From assembly GCF_003865015.1 (NCBI RefSeq), contig NZ_BHVV01000006.1, forward strand, positions 372,001-436,000: a stretch of 64,000 nt of DNA, written 5' to 3'. The DNA is from Sulfurisoma sediminicola. GTDB taxonomy: Bacteria; Pseudomonadota; Gammaproteobacteria; Burkholderiales; Rhodocyclaceae. Each line of letters begins with the position of its first letter. Position 1 is the stretch's first letter. The position numbers were made by a program, and so were the translations under genes. Under the pieces are notes generated by a model. That model ran no database searches, was not told where the DNA came from, and was given only the letters and a program-made list of their open reading frames with translations. This document shows, piece after piece, positions 33,368 through 44,242 of the stretch.

Positions 33368-34837
33368 ATGAATGCCAGGACCACGCAGAGCATAGAGTTG
33401 ATCGACTACCCGCAGCCCGGCATTTACGACGAGCTGCTGGGCGACGACCTGCGTCCGCGTCCGGCGGCGCGGACCCTGTTCGACTACGTCAACCGCCTCG
33501 GCGCCGAAGAGCTGGTGGCCCGCCGCGAGGCGGTGGACGCGGCGATCATGGCCATGGGCATCACCTTCACAGTCTATAGCGAGGCCGGCAACATCGACCG
33601 CGCATGGCCCTTCGACATTATTCCGCGCACCATGTCGAAGCGCGAATGGGATCGCATCGACGCCGGCCTGAAGCAGCGGCTGACCGCCCTCAACCTGTTC
33701 ATCGACGATCTCTACAACGCCCAGCGCATCGTCAAGGACGGCATCTTCCCGGCCGAGGTGTTGGCCGGTTCGAAGAACTTCCGCGACTGCTGCCGCGGCA
33801 TGACGCCCCGTTTCGGGGTGTGGGCCCATGTCTGCGGCACCGACCTGGTGCGCGACGGCGACGGCACGGTCTATGTGCTCGAGGACAACCTGCGGGTGCC
33901 GTCCGGCGTGTCCTACATGCTGGAGAACCGGCAGCTGATGAAGCGCCTGTTCCCCGAGCTGTTCAAGTCGAGCGACATCCTCCCCGTCGACGACTACCCG
34001 ACCCAGCTCTACGACACGCTGGCGGCGCTGTCGCCGCGCCAGGACGATCGTCCGGTGGTGGTGGTCCTGACCCCCGGCATCTACAACTCGGCCTACTTCG
34101 AGCACAGCTATCTGGCGCAGAAGATGGGCGCCATCCTGGTCGAAGGCTCCGATCTGGTCGTCAAGGCGGACGACTGTGTCTATATGAAGACCATCTCCGG
34201 CCTGCGCCGGGTGGACGTCGTCTACCGCCGCATCGACGACGATTTCCTCGATCCCGAGGCCTTCCGCGCCGACTCGATGCTGGGCGTGCCCGGCCTGATG
34301 CGGGCGTGGAAGGCCGGGAAGGTCGGCATCGCCAATGCGCCGGGCGCCGGCGTCGCCGACGACAAGGTGGTCTATACCTTCGTGCCGCAGATCATCAAGT
34401 ACTACCTCGACCAGGATCCGATCATCCCCAACGTGCCGAGCTGGCTCTGCATGGACGACACGCAGCGCGAACACGTCCTCGCCAACCTCGACAAGCTGGT
34501 GGTGAAGCCGGCCAACGAGTCCGGCGGCTACGGCATGCTCATCGGTCCGCGCGCGAGCGAGGAGGAACGGCGCAAGTTCGCCGACCTGATCCGCGCCAAC
34601 CCGCGCAACTATATGGCGCAGCCGACGCTGGCCATCTCCACCGCGCCCACCATGGTCGGCGACCAGCTCGCGCCGCGCCACCTCGACCTGCGCCCCTTCG
34701 TGCTGCAGTCGAACCGCCTCCATGTCACCACCGGCGGCCTCACGCGCGTCGCCCTGCGCCAGGGCTCGCTGGTGGTGAACTCTTCCCAGGGCGGCGGCAG
34801 CAAGGACACCTGGATCGTGGATACCGGGGAGGCATGA
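33368..34837 (+). CDS. Circularly permuted ATP-grasp enzyme
   Basis: A 489-residue protein of the DUF404/DUF407 family (circularly permuted ATP-grasp type 2). Characteristic parts are DDLYNAQRIVKDGIFP, EDNLRVPSGVSYMLENR, YNSAYFEHSYLA and DKLVVKPANESGGYGMLIGP. It probably ligates an amino group to a carboxylate in an ATP-dependent way, in the pathway shared with the alpha-E, transglutaminase and Anbu proteins. It overlaps the alpha-E start by 4 bp. Confidence 0.92.
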   Translation: MNARTTQSIELIDYPQPGIYDELLGDDLRPRPAARTLFDYVNRLGAEELVARREAVDAAIMAMGITFTVYSEAGNIDRAWPFDIIPRTMSKREWDRIDAGLKQRLTALNLFIDDLYNAQRIVKDGIFPAEVLAGSKNFRDCCRGMTPRFGVWAHVCGTDLVRDGDGTVYVLEDNLRVPSGVSYMLENRQLMKRLFPELFKSSDILPVDDYPTQLYDTLAALSPRQDDRPVVVVLTPGIYNSAYFEHSYLAQKMGAILVEGSDLVVKADDCVYMKTISGLRRVDVVYRRIDDDFLDPEAFRADSMLGVPGLMRAWKAGKVGIANAPGAGVADDKVVYTFVPQIIKYYLDQDPIIPNVPSWLCMDDTQREHVLANLDKLVVKPANESGGYGMLIGPRASEEERRKFADLIRANPRNYMAQPTLAISTAPTMVGDQLAPRHLDLRPFVLQSNRLHVTTGGLTRVALRQGSLVVNSSQGGGSKDTWIVDTGEA

Positions 34838-35799
34838 TGCTGTCGCGCGTCGCCGAAAACCTCTATTGGGTGGGCCGCTACCTCGAACGCGCGGAAAACA
34901 CGGCGCGGCTCATCAACAGCACCACCCAGGTGCTGCTCGACCTGCCCGTCAACGCCAGCTTCGGCTGGGACGTGCTGATCAAGGTGGCCGGCCTCGACGC
35001 CGAGTTCGGCGAGCGTTACCCCCAGGCCGGCGAGGACAGCATCATCCGCTTCCTCATCGTGGACGAGGACAATCCCAGTTCCATCATCTCCAGCATCCAC
35101 AACGCCCGCGAGAACACCCGCACGGTGCGCGAGGTGCTGCCGATGGAATTATGGGAAAGGGTCAACAGCCTTTACCTCTACATCCGCGAGAACGGGGCGC
35201 GGGCGTTGATCGGACGCGGGCCGCGCGACGACGTGCTGCGCACCGTGATCGGCCAGCGCGAGTCGATCGTCGGCCTGCTCACGGGCTCCATGAGCCGCGA
35301 CGTCGCCTATCAGTTCATCAAGCTCGGGCGCAACATGGAACGCGCCGACATGACCACGCGCATCGTCGACGTCAACTCGGCCGTGCATCTGCCGGCCGAC
35401 TCCGCGCTGGCCGCGCTGACCAGCGAACGCGCCTGGATCAGCACCCTGAACGCCCTCTCGGCCTACCAGATGTATCGCAACCATGTCGGCGTCCATGTGC
35501 GCAGCCACGACGTGGCGGAATTCCTGCTGAAGGACCCCCACTTTCCGCGCACCGTAAGGCACTGCCTCGCCGAGATCGAGGGCTGCCTGTCCACGCTGCC
35601 GCAGCATGTGGATGCCATGAAACAGGTGCGCAAGGCCTGGCGTCGCCTCGACGGAATGAAGCTGGAGGGACTAACATCCCCGGTGCTGCACGAATACCTC
35701 GACCAGGTACAGGCCGACATCGGTGCCATGCATGCCGCCGTGGCCCGGCAGTATTTCCACCTGCACCAGCGAAATAACGGGGCGGGCGAGAACCAGTAA
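34834..35799 (+). CDS. Alpha-E domain protein (DUF403)
   Basis: A 321-residue, largely helical protein opening MMLSRVAENLYWVGRYLERAENTARL, the hallmark of the alpha-E family, with ERADMTTRIVDVN later. Its role is unknown, but it is almost always coupled to the ATP-grasp protein, as here through an ATGA overlap. Confidence 0.92.
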   Translation: MMLSRVAENLYWVGRYLERAENTARLINSTTQVLLDLPVNASFGWDVLIKVAGLDAEFGERYPQAGEDSIIRFLIVDEDNPSSIISSIHNARENTRTVREVLPMELWERVNSLYLYIRENGARALIGRGPRDDVLRTVIGQRESIVGLLTGSMSRDVAYQFIKLGRNMERADMTTRIVDVNSAVHLPADSALAALTSERAWISTLNALSAYQMYRNHVGVHVRSHDVAEFLLKDPHFPRTVRHCLAEIEGCLSTLPQHVDAMKQVRKAWRRLDGMKLEGLTSPVLHEYLDQVQADIGAMHAAVARQYFHLHQRNNGAGENQ

Positions 35800-35842
35800 T
35801 TCCGCGCGCGGTCGCGCGGCCCATCGAAACGGTGCCCCGCCA

Positions 35843-36574
35843 ATGATCGAATCCCTGTTCCTCGTCGCCGCCCGCGTCCTGACGTTCGATGGAGCGCGTG
35901 GGCTGACTAACGCCAGCGGCTTTTTCTTCGAGCGCGGCGACCGGCTGTTCCTCGGCACCAGCCGGCATGTCATGTTCGACGAACCCAGCGAACACTTTCC
36001 CGACCGCATCGAAATCGAGCTTCACCTCAACCCGGACAATCTCGCCGAATCGACCGGATTCTCGATGCCGCTGTACCGGGACGGCAAGGGACTCTGGCGC
36101 CAGGGCATGGATGCGGCGGGCGAAATCGATGTGGCGGTCATCGAGATCGATCGGGCGGCGCTGCCCCGATCGGCGGTGTACCGGGCCTTCACGCCGCAGC
36201 ACCTTCTCGGCCCGGTGGATCGGGTGGAAGTCGGCACGCCATTGCTGGTGGTGGGCTTTCCCCTCGGTTTCCACGACGCGCGGCACCACATGCCCGTGGT
36301 GCGCCAGGCCATGGCGGCTTCGCCGTTCGGACTGCGTTTCCAGGGAGAAGGCTATTTCCTCACCGATGCGCGTACCCACCGCGGCACCAGCGGCGCCCCC
36401 GTCGTCATGCGCGACGCCCGGCCGGATTCGCCGCAGGGCGACCTGCCATGGATCCTGCTCGGCGTCCATTCCGCCCGGCTCGATGTCGGCACGCGCGACC
36501 TCGACCTCGACGAGGCGTTGGGACTGAACTGCGCCTGGTACGCCGACATCCTGATGACCCTGACCGAAGGGTGA
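35843..36574 (+). CDS. Trypsin-like serine peptidase (cytoplasmic)
   Basis: A 243-residue protein with no signal peptide. The trypsin-fold triad is suggested by His in [12 protein letters not shown], Asp in [10 protein letters not shown] and Ser in [12 protein letters not shown]. It resembles the Trypsin_2 branch that occurs beside DUF403/DUF407 genes. It starts 44 nt after the alpha-E gene and ends 10 nt before the activator gene, so it is probably cotranscribed with both. A role in processing the pathway's product or a regulator is possible. Confidence 0.75.
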   Translation: MIESLFLVAARVLTFDGARGLTNASGFFFERGDRLFLGTSRHVMFDEPSEHFPDRIEIELHLNPDNLAESTGFSMPLYRDGKGLWRQGMDAAGEIDVAVIEIDRAALPRSAVYRAFTPQHLLGPVDRVEVGTPLLVVGFPLGFHDARHHMPVVRQAMAASPFGLRFQGEGYFLTDARTHRGTSGAPVVMRDARPDSPQGDLPWILLGVHSARLDVGTRDLDLDEALGLNCAWYADILMTLTEG

Positions 36575-36584
36575 CGCCCGACGC

Positions 36585-38204
<1,620 letters not shown>

Positions 38205-38233
38205 AACGGCCAGGGCAGGTCGAGCGCGCCGTC

Positions 38234-38265
38234 CCGCCGGCGCCGACTTATTGCGGCGCCGGCGG
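38234..38265. terminator. Bidirectional hairpin between convergent genes
   Basis: CCGCCGGCGCC-N10-GGCGCCGGCGG forms a perfect 11-bp stem between the activator gene and the convergent OsmC gene. There is no U-run on either side. The loop and left arm contain the recurrent GCCGGCGCCGACTT(A/T)TTGC element. Confidence 0.55.
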
Positions 38266-38274
38266 CTGTGAAGC

Positions 38275-38817
38275 TCAGAGCGTCGCGAGGCTGAACGGTA
38301 CCGGATTGCGCATGGTGTTCGCGACCGGCGAGCAGTAGTTGGCCTGCTTGACGATGTCGTCGAGTTCCTCGCGCGTGGCGTCGCCTTCGACCAGTACCTT
38401 GACGCGGATGGCCTGGAAGCCCATTTGCGCCGGGCTGCGCTCGGCGCCGCCCGCGCCCCAGGCCGCGGTGTTGCCGATGTCGGCTTCGAGGAAGATCTCC
38501 AGCCTGGAGAGCTTGACCTGGCGGAAGGTGGCCACGGCGGTGATGCCGACACCGAGGCAGCCGCCCAGCGCGGAAAGGGCGATTTCCCCCGGGGCCGGCA
38601 CGGTGTTTTCGCCGAAGAGGTGCAGCGGCTCGTCGACGACCACGGGGTTGTGCTCGCCGACGAAGCTCCAGGTGCGGAACATGCCTTTCATCACGGTGTG
38701 CACCTTGTTCGTGCCCTTGCGCTCGGGATTTTCCTTCCCGGAAGCGGCGAATTTGAGCAGGCCGTCGCGATCGATGGGTTTCAGGTAGGTGGTGATGGTT
38801 TCGGCGGGTGCGTTCAT
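38275..38817 (-). CDS. OsmC/Ohr-family protein
   Basis: A 180-residue OsmC-fold protein with the two family cysteines in ALSALGGCLGVGITAVA and ANYCSPVANTM, the pair used in thiol peroxidase or related redox chemistry. The start at 38817 has a GGAG-like site upstream (GAGAAC). It is divergent from the flavoprotein/cyanate operon and may share its regulation. Substrates of this subfamily are not known. Confidence 0.85.
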   Translation of the reverse strand: MNAPAETITTYLKPIDRDGLLKFAASGKENPERKGTNKVHTVMKGMFRTWSFVGEHNPVVVDEPLHLFGENTVPAPGEIALSALGGCLGVGITAVATFRQVKLSRLEIFLEADIGNTAAWGAGGAERSPAQMGFQAIRVKVLVEGDATREELDDIVKQANYCSPVANTMRNPVPFSLATL

Positions 38818-39014
38818 GGCGTTCTCCTGTGGGTGAGTCGGTGATGGATCGATCGCGGCGGAAGGCGCGTCACACGGGCCTTCGCAGAATGCGTGCCAAG
38901 TCCGGGATGCGCTCCGCTCATGCCATGAATTCTTCTTTTGCAACAGGTGCTTAATGTGAAAGCCGGCCTTCGTGACGACTCTTTCGCTGACTATGGGATG
39001 GTTGGCAATGTGTT

Positions 39015-39036
39015 AACAAAGTGTTCACTCATTGTT
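39015..39036. promoter_or_regulatory. Candidate activator dyad (UAS)
   Basis: AACAAAGTG-TTCA-CTCATTGTT is an imperfect palindrome (7 of 9 positions per arm) in an AT-rich stretch about 70-95 bp upstream of the sigma-54 promoter at 39093, a usual enhancer position. A TGTTAACA palindrome (39011-39018) overlaps it. It is the best candidate for binding the NifA-like protein. Confidence 0.45.
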
Positions 39037-39092
39037 TTTGGCGAAGACAGGCAATGTTTTCTAACTAGCTGATTTAAAGGTGTTTGTAGGGG

Positions 39093-39108
39093 TGGCACAG
39101 GGAATGCA
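39093..39108 (+). promoter_or_regulatory. Sigma-54 promoter of the flavoprotein-rubredoxin-cyanate operon
   Basis: TGGCAC-AGGGA-ATGCA matches the -24/-12 consensus at 10 of 11 positions, with GG and GC correctly spaced. It lies 48 bp before the ATG at 39156. The 338-bp gap between OsmC and this operon otherwise holds only the dyad at 39015-39036. Confidence 0.75.
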
Positions 39109-39155
39109 ATGGGATGGGCAATACCTTCCATCTACCACCTTCCAGGAGATCCGCC

Positions 39156-40358
39156 ATGTCCGCCACTGCCACCGCCCAAGCATTCATCAACGATGCGTCG
39201 GCGCGCGACTACACCCAGCAACTCGAGGAGTCCGCCGCCAGCCTGGCGGCAGTGCGCGCGCTGGTCGCCGAAAAGCTCGCGCCGAAGGCGGTCGACGTCG
39301 ACCTCAAGGCCGAATATCCCGAGGAGTTTCTGCGCGCCCTCGGCGCCATCGGCGGCTTCGGCGGCGCCATGGCACCCGAGTTCGGCGGCAACGGCCTCGG
39401 CCTGAAGCATGTGGTCCAGGTCATGGAGGAGGCGGCCAAGGTCTGCCTTTCGACCGGCTTCCTGGTCTGGTGCCAGACGGCCTGCGCCCGCTACATCCAG
39501 ATGTCGGACAACACCGCCCTCAAAGCCTCGATGCTGCCGCGCATCGCCAGTGGCGAAGTGCTGGTCGGCACCGGCCTGTCGAATACGGTCAAGTCCTGCG
39601 ACACGATAGAGGACTTCCGCCTGTCGGCGAAAAAGGTCGATGGCGGCTACGTCATCAACGGCGTCCTGCCCTGGGTGTCGAACCTGGGACCGAGCCACTA
39701 CTTCGCCACGGGTTGTCCGGTGGAAGGGGCGGCCAAGGGCGACGATGGCCTGGTCTTCGTGCTGGTCGATTGCAATCAGCCCGGCTTCAAGCTGGTCGAC
39801 TGTGCCCACTTCGTCGCACTCGACGGCACCCGCACGCTGGCCTGCCACTTCAAGGAAGCCTTCGTGCCGGACGCGATGGTGCTGTCCCACCCAGGGCAGT
39901 CGAAGGCCTACGTCCGCCGCATCAAGCCCGGCATGATCCTGGCGCAGATGGGCATGGGTCTCGGGCTGATCGAAGCCTGCACCGACATGATGAAACAGTC
40001 GAACAGGACCCATGCCCACGTGAACCAGTACCTCGACGATCAGGTCGAGGACATCGAGTCCGTGCTGCAGGAGGCGCGCGCCGCGACCTACGCCCTGGCC
40101 GAGGCCATCACCGCCAATCCGCAGGCCGATGTCGTGCTCGACATCCTCAAGCTGCGCCTGGCCGGCGGCGAACTGTCGCTGAAGGCGGCGAACGCTGCGC
40201 TGCTGCACATGGGCGCCAAGGGCTACCTGCAGAAGAGTCCGGCCCAGCGCCGCCTGCGCGAGGCCTACTTCATCGCCATCGTCACGCCGGCGACCAAGCA
40301 CCTGCGGCGAGAGATCGCCCGCATCGAGGGCGGCGGCACCGGCTGCGCCATGGCCTGA
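39156..40358 (+). CDS. Acyl-CoA-dehydrogenase-like flavoprotein
   Basis: A 400-residue protein of the acyl-CoA dehydrogenase fold (N-terminal helices, beta-domain with GTGLSNTVKSCDTIEDF, C-terminal helical domain with GMGLGLIEACTDM). The start at 39156 has AGGAGAT upstream. Its neighbours are rubredoxin, a nitrate/cyanate-type transporter and cyanase. That suggests it is not a beta-oxidation enzyme but a flavin-dependent oxidase or monooxygenase acting on a small nitrogen- or sulfur-containing compound, as known for SfnB/DszC-type members. The substrate is not known. Confidence 0.82.
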   Translation: MSATATAQAFINDASARDYTQQLEESAASLAAVRALVAEKLAPKAVDVDLKAEYPEEFLRALGAIGGFGGAMAPEFGGNGLGLKHVVQVMEEAAKVCLSTGFLVWCQTACARYIQMSDNTALKASMLPRIASGEVLVGTGLSNTVKSCDTIEDFRLSAKKVDGGYVINGVLPWVSNLGPSHYFATGCPVEGAAKGDDGLVFVLVDCNQPGFKLVDCAHFVALDGTRTLACHFKEAFVPDAMVLSHPGQSKAYVRRIKPGMILAQMGMGLGLIEACTDMMKQSNRTHAHVNQYLDDQVEDIESVLQEARAATYALAEAITANPQADVVLDILKLRLAGGELSLKAANAALLHMGAKGYLQKSPAQRRLREAYFIAIVTPATKHLRREIARIEGGGTGCAMA

Positions 40359-40359
40359 G

Positions 40360-40761
40360 ATGTCTGTCATGGAACTCAAACGCTTCGCCGTCCGCGTCTC
40401 CGCCGCAGTCGCTGTCGAGCGGCTGAGCGGGGCGGCCGCAGCCGTGCCGATGGGCCTGGTCGCTCACATCAACGGCCAGGCCAATTGCGCCAGGAAAGGG
40501 ATCGACGTCCCGCCCGACCAGATCCTCGAAATCTTCCGTCCGGACTTCGCCGTCAAGGTCTGGGCCGCGGACAAACGTGCCGGCCTCGACATCCCGATCC
40601 GCATCCACGTCTGCGAGCACGAGGGGAAGACCTGGGTGGCCTGCCGCATGCCGTCGTGGATTTTTGAACCGTATGACAGCGCCGCGCTCGATGCGATCGG
40701 CTGCGAACTGGATGAAATTTTCGCGCGGATTCTTGCCGCGCTCGACGACGTCAAGGAGTGA
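40360..40761 (+). CDS. DUF302-like hypothetical protein
   Basis: A 133-residue protein. The C-terminal half (RAGLDIPIRIHVCEHEGKTW and PSWIFEPYDSAALDAIGCEL) resembles the DUF302 fold (small alpha/beta, function unknown). It starts 1 nt after the flavoprotein stop; an alternative ATG lies at 40369. It is probably cotranscribed with the flavoprotein and rubredoxin genes. The N-terminus is not a convincing signal peptide. Confidence 0.7.
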   Translation: MSVMELKRFAVRVSAAVAVERLSGAAAAVPMGLVAHINGQANCARKGIDVPPDQILEIFRPDFAVKVWAADKRAGLDIPIRIHVCEHEGKTWVACRMPSWIFEPYDSAALDAIGCELDEIFARILAALDDVKE

Positions 40762-40764
40762 ATC

Positions 40765-40953
40765 ATGGATGCAGAAGTCATTACCGAATATCAGCAGTGG
40801 ATTTGCGTCGTCTGCGGCTGGATCTACGACGAGGCACAGGGCTTGCCGGCGGAAGGCATCCCGCCCGGCACGCGCCTCGCCGACTTTCCGGACGACTGGT
40901 ATTGCCCCGAATGCGGCGTGACCAAGGCCGACTTCCAGCTTCTGGAATTCTGA
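40765..40953 (+). CDS. Rubredoxin
   Basis: A 62-residue protein with two iron-binding knuckles, C14-VV-C17-G and C47-PE-C50-G, around the conserved GLPAEGIPPGTRLADFPDDWY. It carries single electrons and probably serves the flavoprotein two genes upstream. It starts 3 nt after the DUF302-like gene. Confidence 0.96.
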   Translation: MDAEVITEYQQWICVVCGWIYDEAQGLPAEGIPPGTRLADFPDDWYCPECGVTKADFQLLEF

Positions 40954-40956
40954 ACT

Positions 40957-40982
40957 GGTGCATGACGAAAACGACATGCACC
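40957..40982 (+). other. Hairpin after the rubredoxin gene
   Basis: GGTGCATG-N10-CATGCACC is a perfect 8-bp stem starting 4 nt after the rubredoxin stop, without a U-run. It may stabilise the upstream mRNA or separate expression of the first three genes from the transporter genes 118 bp downstream. Confidence 0.5.
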
Positions 40983-41099
40983 CGTGCGGTGCGGAACTTG
41001 GCGGATGCGTGCTGCAAACGGTGCCCCGAACGGCATCTGGCGCATGGCACGGATGATGCAGAGCGGTAAACAGATTTCTCTCACAAGGAGCTTACGATC

Positions 41100-42440
41100 A
41101 TGGACAACCCCTTCGACCCGAATGTCACGCTCCATGCCGGCTGCAACTGCGGACATCATGCCAGCCAGGCCGAGCACGAGCTGGCCGAGACCGAGGCGCT
41201 GAACCGCCGCGTCATCGAGACCACGGTGATGAAGGCGCTCTTCCCCAGGGATGCCGAGCGCCGCCGCTTCCTTTCCGTCGTCGGTGCGTCGACGGCCTGG
41301 GCGGCAATCTCCTCGCTGATTCCATTCGGCACGCTCGAGGCGATGGCCCAGGAAAAGGGCGCGCTGGAGAAGAAGGACCTCAAGGTCGGCTTCATCCCGA
41401 TCACCTGCGCCAGCCCGCTGATCATGGCCGAGCCGCTCGGCTTCTACAAGAAGGAAGGCCTCAACGTCAGCATGATGAAGACGGCCGGCTGGGCGCTGAT
41501 CCGCGACAAGGTGCTGAACAAGGAATACGACGCCAGCCACATGCTGGCGCCGATGCCGCTGGCGATCTCGATGGGCGTCGGCTCCAACGCGAGTCCGACC
41601 AACGTGATGACGATCCAGAACATCAACGGCCAGGCCATCACGCTGGCGATGAAGCACAAGGGCAACCGCGATCCGAAGAACTGGAAGGGCTTCAAGTTCG
41701 CCATTCCCTTCGAATACTCGATGCACAACTTCCTGCTGCGCTACTACCTCGCCGAGCATGGGCTGAACCCGGATACCGATGTCCAGCTGCGCGTGGTGCC
41801 GCCGCCGGAGATGGTGGCCAACCTGCGCGCCGGCAACATCGACGGCTTCCTCGGCCCCGACCCGGTCAACCAGCGCGCGGTCTTCGACGAGGTCGGCTTC
41901 ATCCACGTGCTGTCGCGCGAGATCTGGGACGGCCATCCCTGCTGCTCGTTCGCGCTCCCGACCGAGTTCGTCAAGCAGAACCCCAACACCTTCGCCGCGC
42001 TCTACCGCGCGATCCTCAAATCGGCGGCGATGGCGCGAGACCCGAAGAACCGTTCGATCATGGCCGAGGTGCTGTCGCCCGCCAACTACCTCAACCAGCC
42101 CAAGGCGGTGCTCGAACAGGTGCTCACCGGCAAGTTCGCCGACGGGCTCGGCAACGTGAAGAACGTACCGGAGCGCGTCGACTACGACCCCTTCCCCTGG
42201 TACTCGATGGCCTACTGGATCCTGTCGCAGATGAAACGCTGGGGCTACGTCAAGGGCGACGTCAAGTACAAGGACATCGCCGAGAAGGTCTACCTGCTCA
42301 CCGACGCGAAGAAGTACATGGCCGAAGTCGGCATGACGCCGCCGAAGGAGACCATGAAGAAGTTCAAGGTCATGGGCAAGGAGTTCGACCCGGCCAAGGC
42401 GGACGCCTACGTCGACAGTTTCGCCATCAAGAAGGTCTGA
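41100..42440 (+). CDS. Tat-exported nitrate/cyanate-type ABC binding protein
   Basis: A 446-residue protein. Residues 1-50 are an unusual polar extension rich in Cys and His (GCNCGHH at 14-20). A twin-arginine signal follows (RRRFLSVVGASTAWAAISSL, from residue 54). The mature part is CmpA/NrtA-like (KVGFIPITCASPLIMAEPLGFYKKEGLNVSMMKTAGW). With the following permease, ATPase and cyanase it should bind cyanate or a related anion. The cytosolic extension before the Tat motif could bind a metal or a chaperone. Confidence 0.87.
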   Translation: MDNPFDPNVTLHAGCNCGHHASQAEHELAETEALNRRVIETTVMKALFPRDAERRRFLSVVGASTAWAAISSLIPFGTLEAMAQEKGALEKKDLKVGFIPITCASPLIMAEPLGFYKKEGLNVSMMKTAGWALIRDKVLNKEYDASHMLAPMPLAISMGVGSNASPTNVMTIQNINGQAITLAMKHKGNRDPKNWKGFKFAIPFEYSMHNFLLRYYLAEHGLNPDTDVQLRVVPPPEMVANLRAGNIDGFLGPDPVNQRAVFDEVGFIHVLSREIWDGHPCCSFALPTEFVKQNPNTFAALYRAILKSAAMARDPKNRSIMAEVLSPANYLNQPKAVLEQVLTGKFADGLGNVKNVPERVDYDPFPWYSMAYWILSQMKRWGYVKGDVKYKDIAEKVYLLTDAKKYMAEVGMTPPKETMKKFKVMGKEFDPAKADAYVDSFAIKKV

Positions 42441-42449
42441 GGTGTGATC

Positions 42450-43292
42450 ATGATCAAGGCACAGACGCTGAAGGCGGCATTCATCTCATTCATGCTCTTC
42501 GCCGTCTTCCTCGGCGCGTGGCAGCTCGCCACGCTGCCGAAGGACTCGACGACGCTCGCCGCCGCCGATGCGGAGTATGCGGCGCTGATGGGCAAGGGCG
42601 CGGAAAAGACCGACGGCTTTCCACCGCCGGCCAAGGTCGGCCGCGCCTTCGTCGAATACCTGTCGGATCCGTTCTACGACAAGGGCCCCAACGACAAGGG
42701 CATCGGCATCCAGATGGCGCACTCGCTGGCCCGCGTCGGCTTGGGCTTCCTTCTGGCGGTGATCGTGGCTCTGCCGCTGGGTTTTCTCATCGGCATGTCG
42801 CCGCTGCTGTTCCAGGCCTTCAACCCCTTCATCCAGGTGCTGAAGCCCATCTCGCCGCTGGCGTGGATGCCTCTTGCGCTCTACAGTCTGAAGGATTCAT
42901 CGATCTCCGGCATTTTCGTGATCTTCATCTGCTCGATCTGGCCGATGCTGATCAACACGGCCTTCGGCGTGGCGGCGGTGCGGCGCGACTGGATCAACGT
43001 CGCCCGCACGCTCGAAGTGAATCCGTTGCGCAAGGCCTTCCTGGTGATCCTGCCGGCCGCGGCGCCGACCATCCTGACCGGCATGCGCATCTCGATGGGC
43101 ATCGCCTGGCTGGTCATCGTCGCCGCCGAGATGCTGGTCGGCGGGACCGGCATCGGCTACTTCGTCTGGAACGAGTGGAACAACCTGGCCCTGCCCAACG
43201 TGATCTTCGCCGTGGTGATGATCGGCGTGGTCGGCATGGGTCTGGACATGATCTTCGGCGCGCTGCAGAAGCTCGTCACCTACCGGGAATAG
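42450..43292 (+). CDS. ABC transporter permease (nitrate/cyanate type)
   Basis: A 280-residue membrane protein with the NtrB/CynB-like EAA loop (VARTLEVNPLRKAFLVILPAAAPTILTGMRISMGIAW) and about six helices. The ATG at 42450 has GAGG 7 nt upstream, which favours it over a GTG two codons earlier. It forms the channel for the binding protein and ATPase on either side. Confidence 0.9.
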   Translation: MIKAQTLKAAFISFMLFAVFLGAWQLATLPKDSTTLAAADAEYAALMGKGAEKTDGFPPPAKVGRAFVEYLSDPFYDKGPNDKGIGIQMAHSLARVGLGFLLAVIVALPLGFLIGMSPLLFQAFNPFIQVLKPISPLAWMPLALYSLKDSSISGIFVIFICSIWPMLINTAFGVAAVRRDWINVARTLEVNPLRKAFLVILPAAAPTILTGMRISMGIAWLVIVAAEMLVGGTGIGYFVWNEWNNLALPNVIFAVVMIGVVGMGLDMIFGALQKLVTYRE

Positions 43293-43296
43293 TCCG

Positions 43297-44226
43297 ATGA
43301 GTGCTCATTTTCTGACAGTCGAGGCGCTGAAGAAGGTCTATCCGGCCGATGGCGGCCAAGCCAATCCACCGGTGTTCGAAGACATCCACTTCCACATCGA
43401 CAAGGGCGAGTTCGTCTGCATCATCGGCCACTCGGGCTGCGGCAAGACCACCATCCTCAACGTGCTGGCCGGACTCGAGGAGGCCAGCGGCGGCAACGTG
43501 ATCATGGACGGCCGCGAGGTGATCGGCCCCAGCCTCGACCGCGGCGTGGTGTTCCAGAGCCATGCGCTGATGCCGTGGATGACGGTGCTCGGCAACGTCG
43601 CCTTCGCCGTCAAGTCGAAGTGGCCGGACTGGGGCAAGGACAAGGTGACGGCGCACTGCACCGAATACCTCGAGATGGTCGGCCTCGGCCACGCCATCCA
43701 CAAGAAGCCGGCGGAACTCTCGGGCGGCATGAAGCAGCGCGTCGGCATTGCCCGCGCCTTCGCCATCCAGCCCAAGATGCTGCTGCTCGACGAGCCCTTC
43801 GGCGCGCTCGACGCGCTGACGCGGGGCACCATCCAGGACGAACTGCTGAAGATCGTGCAGGCCACGCACCAGACGGTGTTCATGATCACCCACGATGTCG
43901 ACGAGGCGATCCTGCTCGCCGACAAGATCGTATTGATGAGCAACGGGCCGCACGCCAAGATCGCCGAGATCGTCGAGGTCACCATGCCCAGGAGCCGCAC
44001 CCGCGCCGGCATCCACCACGACCCGCAGTACTACAAGATACGCAACCACCTCGTCGACTTTCTCGTCAATCGTTCCAAGACCTATGCCGGAGCCGAGGCC
44101 GAGATGTTCCACGATGCGAAGAACCCGCCCGTGGTTCAGCCCGGCCTCGAAGCCGAGCGAGCCCCGGTCGTGTCCCTGCCGGCCGAGAAACCCGCCCCGC
44201 AATTGAAGCAAGTCGTCAATCAGTGA
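43297..44226 (+). CDS. ABC transporter ATPase (nitrate/cyanate type)
   Basis: A 309-residue ATPase: Walker A GHSGCGKTT, signature LSGGMKQRVGIARAF, Walker [13 protein letters not shown], switch THDVDEA. A 40-residue Pro/Ala/Val-rich tail after residue 270 has no obvious function. It starts 4 nt after the permease gene and is followed 16 nt later by cynS. Confidence 0.92.
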   Translation: MSAHFLTVEALKKVYPADGGQANPPVFEDIHFHIDKGEFVCIIGHSGCGKTTILNVLAGLEEASGGNVIMDGREVIGPSLDRGVVFQSHALMPWMTVLGNVAFAVKSKWPDWGKDKVTAHCTEYLEMVGLGHAIHKKPAELSGGMKQRVGIARAFAIQPKMLLLDEPFGALDALTRGTIQDELLKIVQATHQTVFMITHDVDEAILLADKIVLMSNGPHAKIAEIVEVTMPRSRTRAGIHHDPQYYKIRNHLVDFLVNRSKTYAGAEAEMFHDAKNPPVVQPGLEAERAPVVSLPAEKPAPQLKQVVNQ

Positions 44227-44242
44227 ATCAAAGGAGAACAGC

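Noticed and set aside
30014-34723. Long overlapping frames across the transglutaminase, Anbu and ATP-grasp genes
   Set aside because: Low-complexity Arg/Ala/Pro composition and no recognisable domain; the annotated frames contain all catalytic motifs.
39156-40358. Annotation of the flavoprotein as a beta-oxidation acyl-CoA dehydrogenase
   Set aside because: There are no other beta-oxidation genes nearby and the operon partners are rubredoxin, an anion transporter and cyanase; only the fold is supported.
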